A DNA stretch of 64,000 nucleotides from Urophycis tenuis (taxonomy: Eukaryota > Chordata > Actinopteri > Gadiformes > Phycidae), in assembly GCA_036785325.1 (NCBI GenBank), contig JAXIVH010000322.1:1-64000 (forward strand), in the 5' to 3' direction. The notes under the pieces are model-generated. The model searched no databases, was not told the origin of the DNA, and saw only the letters and a list, made by a program, of their open reading frames with translations. Of this stretch, positions 1 through 13,800 are shown piece after piece; the stretch's first letter is position 1; the number at the start of each line of letters is the position of its first letter. Position numbers and translations under genes: made by a program.

Positions 1-858
1 TAGCGGTAACACATGAGGAGGAGATCATTCCCTGGGCAAAGAGGTGAGGCGTCCCACAATGTAGACAGTCATCCAGAGCAAAACCAATTAACAAATGGAT
101 GAAATTACACGATAGACTCAACATTGGTATCAAGGGCCAGGTCATTCTGTCCCTCCATCCGCACACACAAACCCGAGGATTGCTCTCAATGTCTGTAGAA
201 GGCGTGGATCTCCCAAGTCCACAGCCTCCTCAGCAAATGTCACCGACATGCTGTTCACCGGGTGGTGGGATTAGTGGGGAGACCTCTGGAACGTTCCGTC
301 CAGGGCATGGGGGCTTGTGGTGTTATATGAACAGCCCAGGCGGCTGTCCTCAAAAATGTTTCGGCTCCCCGGGCTTTGTTAGGCTCTCCATACTTTAAAC
401 CATTGTGAGTCTGCTAGAGGCAACGCTGGGTTTTTCTCCACAACGTAAAAGTCCAATGACCGTTAACTAAGAAGGTTACCATAAGGCTCAGAACGACCTA
501 GCTCTTTCTATGCAGGGGGTGTTTGTCCAGAATTTATATCTCTAGCTATGTACAGTATTTTCGAGGGGTTAACGTGAAGCATATGACAGAAAGAACAGCC
601 GTAACTGTCATGACCGCAGCCGCGGTGACGTGTAGGATATGCACTGTATACTGGGCTTTACGTAACGATATGCGGCGACCGCCAGTAGCGTGTTATGTAA
701 CGTGAAAGTTATTCAGTAAATACCAAGTCAGCCTAACAGTGTTCTCCGCTGTCTTTTTAGTGAATATTGCTTACAACAAGAAATATTTTAATCACCGACT
801 CTTATGATAAACGTTCAAAATCTAATAATGGCTTGCCATTATTACTTCTCCACAAGGT

Positions 859-916
859 GTGCACACACACACACACACACACACATACAGACACACACAC
901 ACTCACACACACTCAG

Positions 917-948
<32 letters not shown>

Positions 949-987
949 ACACAGACACACACACACACACGCACACACACACGCACG

Positions 988-1027
<40 letters not shown>

Positions 1028-1031
1028 TACA

Positions 1032-1081
<50 letters not shown>
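859..1081. repeat. (CA)n microsatellite, interrupted
   Basis: About 220 bp of CA dinucleotides with CACT, CAGA and CG interruptions. The copy B counterpart (37045-37281) is longer by roughly 14-18 bp in its uninterrupted final part. Confidence 0.97.
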
Positions 1082-1085
<4 letters not shown>

Positions 1086-1339
1086 CCGCATGGCGTCCCC
1101 CGGTCGCAGGGAGAGCTCGGGGAAAAATACTGTGGGGGAAATCAAGAGGAAGCCATTGGGACCATTTGTAAATACACTGCTTTGGCCATCTTAAAGTGGG
1201 GGTTTTCAATCGCCTCCCCGAGTCAAAACATTGGAGCATGCGGTGTGCTTTTCCCTGAGTGTTCACAATGGTGAGATGCACCATGATAAGCCCTGAATCA
1301 CACCACTGTCTGTGTGCCTGACTGTACGTTGAGATGCAT

Positions 1340-1473
1340 GTGTGTGTGTGTGCGTGTGTGTGCACGTGTGTGTATCCATGTGTGTGTGTGTGTGGGTGTG
1401 TGCGCGTGCGTGCGTGCGTGTGTGTGTGTGTGTGTGTATGCGTTCGCGTGCGTGTATGCGTGCGTGCGTGTGC

Positions 1474-1513
<40 letters not shown>
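1340..1513. repeat. (TG)n / (TGCG)n microsatellite
   Basis: TG repeat with many TGCG interruptions. In copy B (37526-37783) it is about 84 bp longer and its interruption pattern is partly different, so this is a rapidly changing array. Confidence 0.95.
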
Positions 1514-1514
<1 letters not shown>

Positions 1515-1832
1515 TGCGCTGAAGGCACGTAAACCCTGTGCGAGTCATGAGCCTCCAGAGGTACACACATGCACACGTAACTGCCTGGAATGTGTTTGCC
1601 TTACAGTATATTTCCTTGACTGGCACTAACCATTGTCTGACTGGAAAATATTGAGTCACTCTTTGCCATGAATTCAGGACATTCCAACACACATTATTAT
1701 ATAGAACATTATACATTATATGTAATTGAGGAAGGGAAAGGGTAGTGAGTTGTTATTGTTCTGTTGGGCGTTGATGTTTTTTAATCATGTTGTCATTAAC
1801 ATGCTTTGCGTTTTGCTTTTGTCTTTCTCAAG

Positions 1833-2002
1833 AGAGGAAGCGTGTCAGGGAGTCTGGTTCGTACTCGGAGGAGGAGGAGAAATCTCCAGGAGGTGGACAA
1901 GGAGGAGCTATTGGAGGAAGAGGAGGAGGAGGAGGAGGAGAAGGAGAAAGTGAAGGAGACGTAGGAGGAGGAGGAGGAGGCCGACCTCCACAAGGCCCGG
2001 AC
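1833..2002 (+). other. Probable 5' part of eva1a exon (UTR or N-terminal extension)
   Basis: A pyrimidine-rich acceptor (cttttgtctttctcaag) precedes purine-rich GGA-repeat sequence that stays open and in frame with the eva1a start at 2003. If translated it would add a Glu/Gly-rich N-terminus of low complexity that I do not know from EVA1A, so I treat it as 5' UTR. The equivalent in copy B is 38103-38272. The upstream 5' exon and promoter were not located. Confidence 0.5.
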
Positions 2003-3571
<1,569 letters not shown>

Positions 3572-3850
3572 CCGCCCGGTGGAGGGGAAGGGGGGGGTAA
3601 CCGGGGGTAACCGGGGGGGGGGGGGACCAGGTTCGAGTCGACATGAGGGATGGAGGCCGGACACTTGGTGGCGGCGAAGGGGGTGGGGGCGGGGGCTAGA
3701 GAAGGGAAGGTGGAAGGGAGAGGTCGTGGAGTCAGGGTTTGACCTTTGACCTTTTGTTTGGGAGCCACATCAAACGGAGCGGTTTGGATTGACTCTGGGT
3801 GTAGGGAGCAAAGCCCTCCTTCGTTGCTTAAAAAATCTAATTTCTATTCC

Positions 3851-3851
<1 letters not shown>

Positions 3852-3902
<51 letters not shown>
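3852..3902. repeat. (TTA)n microsatellite in eva1a 3' UTR region
   Basis: About 17 ATT units downstream of the eva1a stop. The copy B counterpart (39966-40011) is about 5 bp shorter. Confidence 0.95.
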
Positions 3903-3903
<1 letters not shown>

Positions 3904-5046
3904 GCCCTCAGTGGGCACAATAAGCTAGCTCACAGAGAGCTTCCACGTACAGCATAGCTAAGCTTAGCTACGACACGCACCAACTTTATTAGTGGATGGT
4001 GGGAACATAAGGTCATCTGCTGTACTGCGCCTACACCTACCTTGCGGACCCCCCCCCCCCCCCCCCCACCCGGACCCCATCTAAGCCATGGAGCTGCAGG
4101 GGATACAGGGCTCTTGGCTTCAAGAGAGCCTATGCAGACTTACTGAAGAGACTGAAGGACAGATGGCTTTGAGTACAATTCTGTTTGGATGCAGAATGCG
4201 AGGCCAGAGGATGACCGCCGTCAGACGATTTACCCTCCAGCCTCCAGGATTGAAGCAGAGAACGGAGCGAGGCCTGACACTTAACCACAGAGCACTGCTG
4301 TAGTGGTGGATGCTGGGATATAGAGACTCAAAAGACTTTCCTACAGACGACAACCATACTGCAATTTGAACTGTTTTTGTAAAAAAATAACCAAAATAAG
4401 TTGTATTTTGGGGGGGAATTCATCTCAACCCCTCATGAATATTTTATAATATTTAATAGTTTATTGTTTTCTTATTTTCAAGTGTAATATGAATAATGCT
4501 GAGATATTTTTATACTCTTGACAACAAGTTTTGAGGCACCTCAGGGATGAACTCCCTTTGTGTTTCTGCGTGTGGTCGGGCTGTGTGTGCGCTTCCCACC
4601 AGGGAATCGACCGCCCAGTCCCTACAGTTGTGTTAGCGTTCAAAAGAAATGAAAAATCAACGTGATAACAGCCTCAAAGAGGCTTGGTGATTTATTTTTG
4701 TAAGTCTAAAAAATGTGTTGCAGCAGTCACTAGAATTATCGTTGGAACAGGCCGCCCGCCTGTGTATATTGCATATTCTCGTTCACTATCGTACATGCCG
4801 GCTCATTTGGGAATGTGCAGTTAGATACGCATTGCAAGAATGGCTCCATGGAACATATTGCACTTAATAGCCAGGCTGGCGTGTACATACAGTAACCATA
4901 TCATGCCAAATGTATGTGTGTGCAGCTACAAAGGACGACTGCAGGTCCTAAAGAGAGTCGAGTTGGAGACTTCATGGAAAAACAATAGGATTTTTTTTTA
5001 TTTTTTTTTTACTCCTGTCCACTTGCCCTCTCTTTTGCGAAAAGTA

Positions 5047-5291
5047 AATAAAACTTTGTATCCCAGAGCTATGCAATACATTGAGTTGTTACTCTAGACA
5101 GGCGGCTTCTTCCACTTTGAATAGCTTATTAAAACTGAAATTGTAGTGTTTCCAAGAGGTGGACCAACAGCGTGTGGTCACATAATTCATGTTGCCAGTT
5201 TAATATAAGCTATCCTTGATCCAGTACTGTTTCAATGCTGTTCACATGCTGCCATGGATCCAACCATCAAATTGTTATATTTTGCAATAAA
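5047..5291 (+). promoter_or_regulatory. Candidate eva1a polyadenylation signals
   Basis: AATAAA occurs at 5047-5052 and again at 5286-5291, 1.5-1.7 kb downstream of the eva1a stop, with no other gene between. The copy B equivalents are at 41152-41157 and 41391-41396. Which one is used, if either, cannot be decided from sequence. Confidence 0.4.
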
Positions 5292-5525
5292 AGATGTGGA
5301 ATCTTTGACTTTTTCTGACTAAAGCTTAGCAGAACACATTGCTATCTGTCATTCTCAAATGCAATTTTAGGGATTTACCAAAATAGTTCATGTATTCATG
5401 TGTTCATGAATGGGACTAAAACACCATAATAGCTATTTGAGACAAATATGACTCATGTGTTTGGAATAAACTGATTTCAAGTCATATCAATAACCAGTTT
5501 TCTTGTTTTTCAGTAGACTTAAGAG

Positions 5526-6005
5526 GATTGTTAGGATCTGTTGACGTTTTATGGATACGTTACATATGGTTGCCCTCTGGTGGCAAATGGTAACAATACA
5601 CATTTCATGTTTTCTAAATCCGTGAAACTAAACCTTCATTTATGGTTGAATTTGTTTTGAGAATCATGTCCTCATCGTGGCAAATTGAGCCATATCAAAT
5701 ATCATTGAGACCTATAATTTATAGACATGGTTTGTACGATTAGGCCATGACAGCAAGATATGTAGTCAAATATAGCTCAAGCCTATAGTAAAAGTCAACT
5801 CGTCTACATGCTTCCATTACGTAACTTAACCATTGCTAATCAGAAATGTGTGCACTGCACCACTTATAAATTACTACACATATATGTGCTGTATTTGTTG
5901 TAGTTGGTTTTCTACTTCAGACCACGTACAACAAATGTGATGGTTGCTCTGCTGCTCTCTCCATTGACACCCAAAGGGTTATTGTTGTTGTTCTGGGAGG
6001 ACGAC
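5526..6005 (+). promoter_or_regulatory. Diverged second copy of the efhc1 promoter region (copy A)
   Basis: About 480 bp that align, with many substitutions and small gaps, to the efhc1 upstream region at about 7380-7830. Shared landmarks in the same order: acatatg followed by gccctctggtgg; gtgaaac followed by an aacctt block; a fatty AT-rich middle; gattag; a tctacatgc..ccag/att..cttaacca block with ctaatcagaaa; a ccat..gacacc block; and a tgttgt..cctggg block. No copy of efhc1 exon 1 follows it. I infer the remnant of an old local duplication of the efhc1 5' flank. The copy B equivalent is about 41631-42111. Confidence 0.7.
5572..5583 (-). promoter_or_regulatory. CTCF-like motif 1
   Basis: On the minus strand the sequence reads TTGCCACCAGAGGGCAACC around this core, close to the vertebrate CTCF core CCASYAGRKGGC. 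The copy B equivalent is 41677-41688. A similar motif in the same orientation is at 7429-7440. This is motif matching by eye only. Confidence 0.45.
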
Positions 6006-6261
6006 AGAGCTGCTAAATAAATAAATAAACACAAATAAATAATAAATGTACTTGATCTTGTTTTTACGGAACGCAGAATATGTTTGAAATAATTAACATT
6101 TTGGAGCGTGTGGTGATAACGGATGTATCACCGTGTGCTTTGAAGGCTCTTGAAGGCCCCAGGTGCCTTCAGGCAGTTTAGACCACAGACGTGCCTGCTC
6201 CGGTCAAAGGGCTCAATCATGTTCAATCATAGCTGCACTTTTACCATGAACACACCCTGAG

Positions 6262-6449
<188 letters not shown>

Positions 6450-6894
6450 GGCTGGGGGATTGGGAGTCTAATTGGGATGTGGAGTGGGGTTAAAGTGGTA
6501 GTTAGTACGGTAATTGATTGGGTGTAGCGCATGTCATTCATACATTGGAGGTAATATAGTCAGTGGGGTACCTAGTGTGTCTGGGGTCGTCATGCTGTTG
6601 GCATGATGTTGTTGCTGAGTGTGGGGTAGTTTTAGTTGGCAGGGGGAATGACTGTGTATTTTCTGGGATCCTGGGCCAAACATTTTTTGCCAAATGTGGC
6701 CGTTTTAGTTAAGCTGAAGCCCCAACTGCCTTGTGGTACAACACTGCTTTGTTCTGGGGAGGGCAGCAGACACACAGATAATGTGATCATTTATACCAGA
6801 TAGACATCCAACCAACATCCTATTTTATGATGATGCTTTTAAAATAATGATAATGATTTTAAGATTAAGTTAAATAGGCAGTCAGACATTCCAT

Positions 6895-6967
6895 ATTAGT
6901 CACAAGTATCACACTTGAAGTGTGATGTGACTAACATCACACTTCAAGTATGATACTTGTGACTAAT
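6895..6967. repeat. 33-bp inverted repeat (hairpin), copy A
   Basis: Left arm 6895-6927 and right arm 6935-6967 are reverse complements with about one mismatch and a 7-nt loop. A further partial copy of the arm follows directly (tcacacttgaagtg). The copy B equivalent is 43045-43117, with one additional change in the right arm. It could be a MITE remnant or simply a palindrome; there is no sign of a target-site duplication. Confidence 0.8.
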
Positions 6968-7190
6968 ATCACACTTGAAGTGAACAAAGGGTGCTTCACA
7001 CATATCTATATAACTGTCCATGAGGGTCAATTCATTTCGACAACTTCTGGGATCTCTATTTCTTACCCTCAAAATAAACACATCTAAAAATCAGTGTGAG
7101 TAGTGCTCACCCTCACCCTATAGTTATGTAATTCAAAGAATTACTCAGGAACAAAGATCTTTGTCTTTATCATGTTTACCTATTTTATAA

Positions 7191-7243
7191 TACAAATACT
7201 TCACAGACTGCAGCATTTGTCTGCAGTCTGTGAAGTATTTGTA
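7191..7243. repeat. Perfect 23-bp inverted repeat (hairpin), copy A
   Basis: Left arm 7191-7213 and right arm 7221-7243 are perfect reverse complements with a 7-nt loop (catttgt). The stem carries gactgcag/ctgcagtc at its tip. The copy B equivalent at 43341-43393 is identical. It lies 650 bp upstream of efhc1 exon 1. Confidence 0.9.
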
Positions 7244-7399
7244 TTGAACCCACATGTCTCCTCAATAGTGTGTGAATACACATCTGTACACAAGACATAG
7301 TCTGCAATTATTCTCTTGCCTAATTCACATACAGTGAATTGGGACAAACAACCAGCAAAACGTATATCTCACCACTTAAAGATTGCAGGATGATGGATA

Positions 7400-7898
7400 T
7401 TATGTATTGTGGATAATTTACATATGTGGCCCTCTGGTGGTCAAAAGGTAGAATGTCAATTTCGTGACTGCCAGTGAAACCTTGTGAAACCTTGTGTTAA
7501 CCTTATTTCATGGTAAATTCTTTGAGAAGATTTCCTCCTCATACCAAAGGGCCTCATTATATTTCTAAAACGTAAACAAGCTTCGCGTGATTAGACGTAA
7601 ACAGATCGCCATTATGTCAAGTAGGCCTATAGGACAAGGCCTATATTTAAAACGTCAACAACAAGTTCTACATGCATCCAGTATCTTAACCACTAATCAG
7701 AAACACCGCTGACGAGTTATCCTCCGTGTGTGACGTATGTGTCTTCGACTGAAGCGTCAACACGACATGTTGCTATGTTGCTGTTTCCATGGACACCGGA
7801 TGCACAAGGATAGTTGTAGTCCTGGGTCCGCAGAGAACAAGGTGTCTGGGGACCGAACCAACTTATTTTCTCGATTTTTTTTTTAATTGCGAGACACA
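7400..7898 (+). promoter_or_regulatory. efhc1 promoter region / 5' UTR, copy A
   Basis: Sequence directly before the efhc1 start codon. It contains a CTCF-like core (7429-7440) and, at 7783-7796, gtttccatggacac, a near-palindrome like the RFX X-box (GTTRCCATGGYAAC), about 100 bp upstream of the ATG. X-boxes are typical of cilia genes, which fits EFHC1. No TATA box is obvious. The copy B equivalent is about 43550-44048, with the X-box-like site at 43933-43946. Confidence 0.5.
7429..7440 (-). promoter_or_regulatory. CTCF-like motif 2
   Basis: The minus strand reads TGACCACCAGAGGGCCAC around this core. It occupies the same place in the efhc1 promoter as motif 1 does in the diverged promoter copy. 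The copy B equivalent is 43579-43590. Confidence 0.45.
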
Positions 7899-10800
7899 AT
7901 GTCCATAAATGCTCGTCATGGACTGCCGTTCTTGCCAGGGAATACGTTTCGGGACATGACGGTAAATTAGACGTGCAAAGTTTTCTGAAGTTGGCCAACG
8001 TAGACAATAAGTAACTCTAATTATCCTGACGCTATCCGTTAGCAGAGGCTCTCTCACACTTGAGAGAGCCTTTTTATTCCAGAAGGAATAAAAAGACTAG
8101 CTGCTTTCATTTATTTATTTGACTTAGTTTTATTTGTTAGATAAATAGGCTAAGATAATATTTTGGACTATATAATATTTTGGAGGATATTGAGATAGAG
8201 GATACAGCTATGGGCTAGAGGTCATGCACCATGGGGTGGGATAGTGATTGTATATTTACTGACCGATATTACTTAATAGATGAATATTATCAAATTAGCA
8301 TTTCCTTTTACACAAAATATTTGATAAATATCTTTTTACAGTGTTTATTAGACAAAGTCACAAAGATAAAATTGCTACTATTTACCATAATATCATAATC
8401 TACAATCAGAGGGGATAATGAAATGCCTAAAAAGTGAATTTGAAAAGTACCATTCTTTCCAGCATAAATTGTTGTTATAATTATGTTAACTCTTCCTTGG
8501 CTCTTCTAAGCACAATTGAAATCAGCCTAATCCATTGTTTAATGGATCTGCTGATGAAACAGTTTTCCGAAACCAATAGCCTCTTTTTTAATACTTTTAA
8601 TTGTTTTGTTTACTCAGATTATTTGCCTGCTCGGTGGCTCATTCAGTTCCCTCGTCAATACACATGTTTAAACGTGTTTTCACGTGGACAACACTGTTGT
8701 TTTACGAGCATTCACCTCTTTCTGGTCTCTGTGAGCAGAAGTCAGCCTACCATCGATCCCAGACGCTGGCCTATAAGAACGGCTTCGCGCTGCCCCGGCC
8801 TCCCAAGGTCGGCATTGGTCAGGAGCCGCTCCAATCAGAAGAGCTTGCCTACAATTACGCCAACGAGCTGTCCAGCGAGACCTTGGCCCTCTACACGGAG
8901 CCAACAAGCCGTGCCTCTGTGGTGGAATTCGTCCCGGCTCATGTAGCCTTGGATAAGAAGGTACCACTGCCCGCACCACCACTCTCAGGTCCACGTCTGG
9001 TCGTTGTTTACAGGCTGACAAGTATGTTATGTGTTCAAGGATTATGGGTTTTCGAGGCAGCTCAGGGGAGGGGGAGGGGGAGGGGGAGGGGCAGGGGGGG
9101 GCACACACTCGGGGCGGCAGTAGCTCAGTGGGTAGAGCGGGCGGACAGAGCGGGTCGTCCACTAACCGTAGGGTCGGCGGTTCGATCCCCTTGATCCCCC
9201 TCCTCCAACTTTCCACATGTCGAACCCTACAAATGTACTGGTTGTAAGTCGCTTTGGACAAAAGCGCCTTTTTACACACAGTAGGCTTGACGGTTGCTGG
9301 TTCAAAAGGTTACTGGCGTTTCCTTGAGCAAGCAACCTAATGAGCTGGGGGTTGTCTTGATAAATCTTATAACTCTCTATCAGTATGTGCTGTGTTTGAA
9401 TGGAAGACATTAGTCTCCAGGTCGGGGGACATGAGTTTCAGGTTCTGGGGACATGAATCTCTCGTCTGAGTGGCCAAAAGCCAAGCAATAGGAATGCCGT
9501 CTATTGACCCTTTTATCCAAAGCGATTACCAGTCACGTCAGATACATGTCACTAAGGACCAGGTAGTGGTTAGGCATCTTGCTTAAGGAGGCCTGCAAAC
9601 ATTGGATATCAATCAAACCCCAGTAACCACTGCCTTATCCTCCGACACAAGACCCACCCTCCCGTCACCGTCCTCCCTAATACCTCGGCCTTCCCCGTAG
9701 GTGCTGCGTTTCCACGGCTACTTCCAGCAGCTCGTGCTCCACTCCCCCGACGAGGAGTACCGCGTGCGGCCCGTGGTGGTCTACTACCACCTGGAGGACG
9801 ACAGCGTGTGCGTGATGGAGCCGGCGGTGGAGAACTCGGGGCTGCCGCAGGGCAAGCTGATCAAGCGCCAGAGGCTGCCCAAGGACGAGCGCGGAGACAC
9901 GTACCACTGGAAGGACCTCAACCTGGCCACCGACCTGGCGGCGTACGGCGTGTTGTACCGCATCACCGACTGTGACGCCTTCACGCGGGTGACACGCGCT
10001 TACTGATCCGGGATGAGTTTTGCTATGTCTGTCCAGTCTATCTGTCTGTCTAGTCTTCGGGTTTTTCTAACCGTCTGTCTATTCTGTCACTCTCGGTGTC
10101 TGCCCGCTTGTGTGTTTGACCGTGCGCGCGCGCGCCTGTCTGTCTGTCTGTCCGGAGTGGGTATTTGTCTGTACATCTGTCTCATTGTTCAGTCTCATTG
10201 TGCATCTGTCTTGTCAGCCGTATATATGTCTATGGCCTCTGTGTACGTGTGTCTGTCTCTGTGTCTGTCTGTCTGCCTGTCTCATTGCTCTGTCTATATA
10301 TCTGTATATATACGGGTCTCATTTATAGCCAACAGTAATGGTATAAAGGCATATAGGCGTACATGCACCGATGAGAATCTAAAACGTCATCTCTTTGTGG
10401 TGCTGATGCTGGATATTTATCCCCCCCCCCCAGGAGTTCTTGGAGAGTGAAGGCATCTTGGTGAATGACCCCGAGCCGATGCCTGTGGACCCGTACACCT
10501 CCCACCGCGCCAAGCCACAGCGCTCTTACATCTCGCCCTCCGACTTTGACCACCAAAAGCAGTTCCTCACCATGGACCGCAAGGTAGCCGCCGATTCCCA
10601 TGACAACAGCCACCTCCGCCATGGCTTACCACTTACCTACCCCACCGTAGTCACTCTCTATTCGTCAACGTACCTACTCTCTTGTTGACCCGTTGCCTGG
10701 CACAAACCGCCGGCGATGTCATCCACCCTGAGCTCATGACACAGACTTACATTTACATTCACATTTACATTTAGGGCATTTAGCAGACGCTTTTATCCAA

Positions 10801-13800
10801 AGTGACTTACAAAGAGTACATTTGTCATAAGAAGATGAAACATTTCATTGCTGCTAATACAGTAAGAGAGTCACCAGAACAAGTTTCAAGCATTTCAATT
10901 GCTAGGTTAACCATTGCTAGTATACAACATCTCTGACTAAGTGCCAAGTTACAAAGAGCGATGAAAGTGCCGAGACATGCAACATATATAAGAGCATTCC
11001 CTGACCCCCACCCCACCCCACCCCCAAATCGTGCTCCGCCCCTCAGGTGCTGCGCTTCTTTGCCCTGTGGGACAACACGGACGCCCTGCACAAGGAGACG
11101 CGGCCCGTGTCCATCCAGTACTACCTGGTGGACGACACGGTGGAGATCCGCGAGATCCACCAGCCCAACAGCGGGCGGGACCCCTTCCCCGTGTTGATGC
11201 GCAGGCAGCGGCTGCCCAAGACCATCAGAGAGGCCAGCGGTGAGCGGTGACCGGCTCCGCGTGGTTCGGTTTGTTGAGTCGGCACGCGTCAGAGGAGTCG
11301 CATGACATGCAAGAGTAGAGCGAAAGCGTAGGCGTGCACTACAGACGATGGGGGGGAAAAGGGGGGATTATGAAAGTACATCCCCAAACAGAGATAATTA
11401 AGATAATAATCAAGAAGGAAACGGTGGATCAACCACACCAAGTAGTGTATTGTACCGTGTTGTTAGACGTCTGGAATATTAGGAAGAATCGTTGCTCTAC
11501 AGAAAAAAAAATTTAAATAAACATTATCAAGGATCATACCAAACAATCTACCAGTGTTCTGCAGGGCTGAGCAATACTCAACATGGCGTCCACTCATTTA
11601 TCACCTGGGTGATAAATTAGCAGTCAGTTTGCACCAAAACGCTCACACGGGCTATCATAGTGGAGAGGTGAGGAATTAAGTTCAAGTTCAAGTAACTTTA
11701 TTGTCAAATATGCTACATGGCAGGCATATAGTATAGATGAAATTGCAGTCCTCTCAGACCAGACGCTGCAAAAATAAACAATCAGACAAACAAACAGACA
11801 AACAAACAGTGTACAGACAACACAAAATATACAAAGTACAAAACACAAAATACAAAGGTGAAAGTGAGGTAGTGCAAACCGAGCAATGACAGACAAGAGG
11901 GCGATTCTGACCGGCTGTGGTGGGAATTAGGCCAAAGACAGAGATGGGTTAGCAGGGAGCCGGCGTCGCGGCCAGTTAAAGACGTCTCATCTGAAAGACG
12001 GTGCCAGACGGTGTCTCGGGACAGAGACTCAGAGTCGTGACGCACGGAGGAGCTGCATTGGGGATCCACACGGGCCAGAGAGAGGAGCCTGCCCCCCTTC
12101 ACTGGTCCTACGACACCTTTACCAGCACCATCTGGTCTCCTCTCCCATCCAGGGATGGAGCAGGCCAGCCTTGGTTAGCTTCCACAGAAACCTGCAGTGC
12201 GGGGAAAATAGCCGTGGCGCTGAGAACATGTATGACACGTTTTTAAACCTTTATATTGCAATCGTGCTCAGGGTAAGCTCATATTTCAGAGTATGAAGCT
12301 GTGTGTCACACAACATGGTCATGATAAATCATAACAGCCAGATTAGACAGATTAGGGTTAGATTAGATTAGATTAATTCTAATCTCAAATGTATATGAGC
12401 AAATGTATTATCATGATAATTACGGGTAATTTTACAGTTGACAAATATCACAACATGCCTTCGATTTTCAAAATACCTTTTCAAAATGCCATTCTGAACA
12501 GCCCATCTGATGGTGTTTACAGTGTATCACATGAAAGGGCTAAAACTACTTTTTTCGGTCCCTCCAATGTTTCAAACCTCATATTTTTATAATGTTAGGG
12601 CCATGTCACATCACAGTTATTATTCAATAACGATACAGTGCCATTCAAAGATGATGACCAACGATATTGAATGATCACACAGACATCGGTCAACAACAGT
12701 CATCATCGTCTCCCCCTGTCTCCCCCTGTCTCCCCCTGTCTCCCCCCCCCCCCCCCCCCCACCAGAGCCCTTCCCCCGCTGTGTTCTGGAGGTCTCCCCT
12801 CAAGAGGTGCAGGAGTATTACTCTCCCAAGGACTTCCGGGTGGGCGAGACCATGAGGCTGATGGGCCGCACCTTGCGTCTGTACGACTGCGACGGCTTCA
12901 CCCAGAGCTACTACCAGAGCAACCACCCCGAGGTGGAGGTGAAGCGGGTGGAGCTGCCCAAGGCGGAGGGGTCGGCATGGGACACCGAGAGGGTAACATA
13001 TTGCTATTTGTTGTCCGTGTCTGTAGTGTCATGTGTTCACTTGATGTTTAGCCCGGTCAGGAAACCTCCGCTCAAGCAGATAGTATGTATGCATGCATTC
13101 ATGCAGGCTACAGGAAATTCAACTTTTTTAAGTTTTTAGGTTGTAGCATTTTTTTCTCACAATTGAAGAGCGGATTTGTGAATGACTTTGAGGAACCCCT
13201 GCAGCAAATTCATTGAAGATGCGTGGAGTAGCAGTCAGTAGCTGTAGCTCAGTGGGTAGAGCGGGTCGTCCACTTCGATTCCCACCTCCAACTGTCCACA
13301 TGTCGAACCCCACAAGTGTATGACAAATGTACTGATTGTAAGTCGCTTTGGACAAACCCGTCTGCTAAATGTAAACCTGTAAACTTGTGATGTCTAAAGC
13401 GTTGGCGATCTCCCCTTTCCTCTTCCTCTCTTCTCTTCCAGGAGGTTCCTCCGTACAATGGCTTTGGCTCCCTGGAGGACTCTCTGCAGAACTGTCTGTC
13501 CCTGATCCCCCAGCCGCCCAAGAAGGACCTGATCAAGATGCTGGAGAACGACCACAAAGTGCTGCGCTACATCGCTCGGCTGGTGAGTCTTCACATCCCG
13601 GAGGCTCGGTGTGCGGTGTATGCGGTATGACGTTTCCTACTTCTGCTCAACCTGGGATGGTTTGTGTGACAGGACTCCAACAACCCCCACGACGAGGGCC
13701 GTCACTTCATCCTCTCCTACTTCCTGGCCAGCAACATGATCAGCATTTTTGAGAAGCCCACGCGGAACTCGGGGATCATCGCCGGGAAGTTCCTGGAGAA

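Larger units (their letters stand above)
1..1832. other. Non-coding sequence upstream of eva1a
   Basis: No convincing exon is seen. The small open frames at 99-398 and 523-705 resemble nothing I recognise and lack splice or domain support. The second half is dominated by (CA)n near 859-1081 and (TG)n near 1340-1513, where apparent reading frames are Thr/His or Cys/Val repeats. An untranslated first exon of eva1a may lie here or further left. Confidence 0.6.
3572..5525. other. eva1a 3' UTR / intergenic region
   Basis: No further exon recognised. It holds the (TTA)n repeat, a C homopolymer near 4050, AT-rich DNA and two candidate poly(A) signals. The small open frames at 4088-4303 and 4840-5097 are unlike any protein I know and are not supported by conservation beyond the near-identical second copy. 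Confidence 0.6.

Noticed and set aside
99..398. 99-codon frame at the window start
   Set aside because: No recognisable protein, poor context, identical in copy B only because the block is duplicated. Possibly part of an old repeat.
842..1716. Long open frames of Thr/His, Cys/Val or mixed repeats over the CA and TG arrays
   Set aside because: They are translations of dinucleotide microsatellites, open on both strands and in several frames, with no flanking exon signals.
9115..9190. tRNA gene
   Set aside because: A and B boxes are present, but there is no proper cloverleaf, and the sequence continues into a SINE tail that recurs elsewhere in the window.
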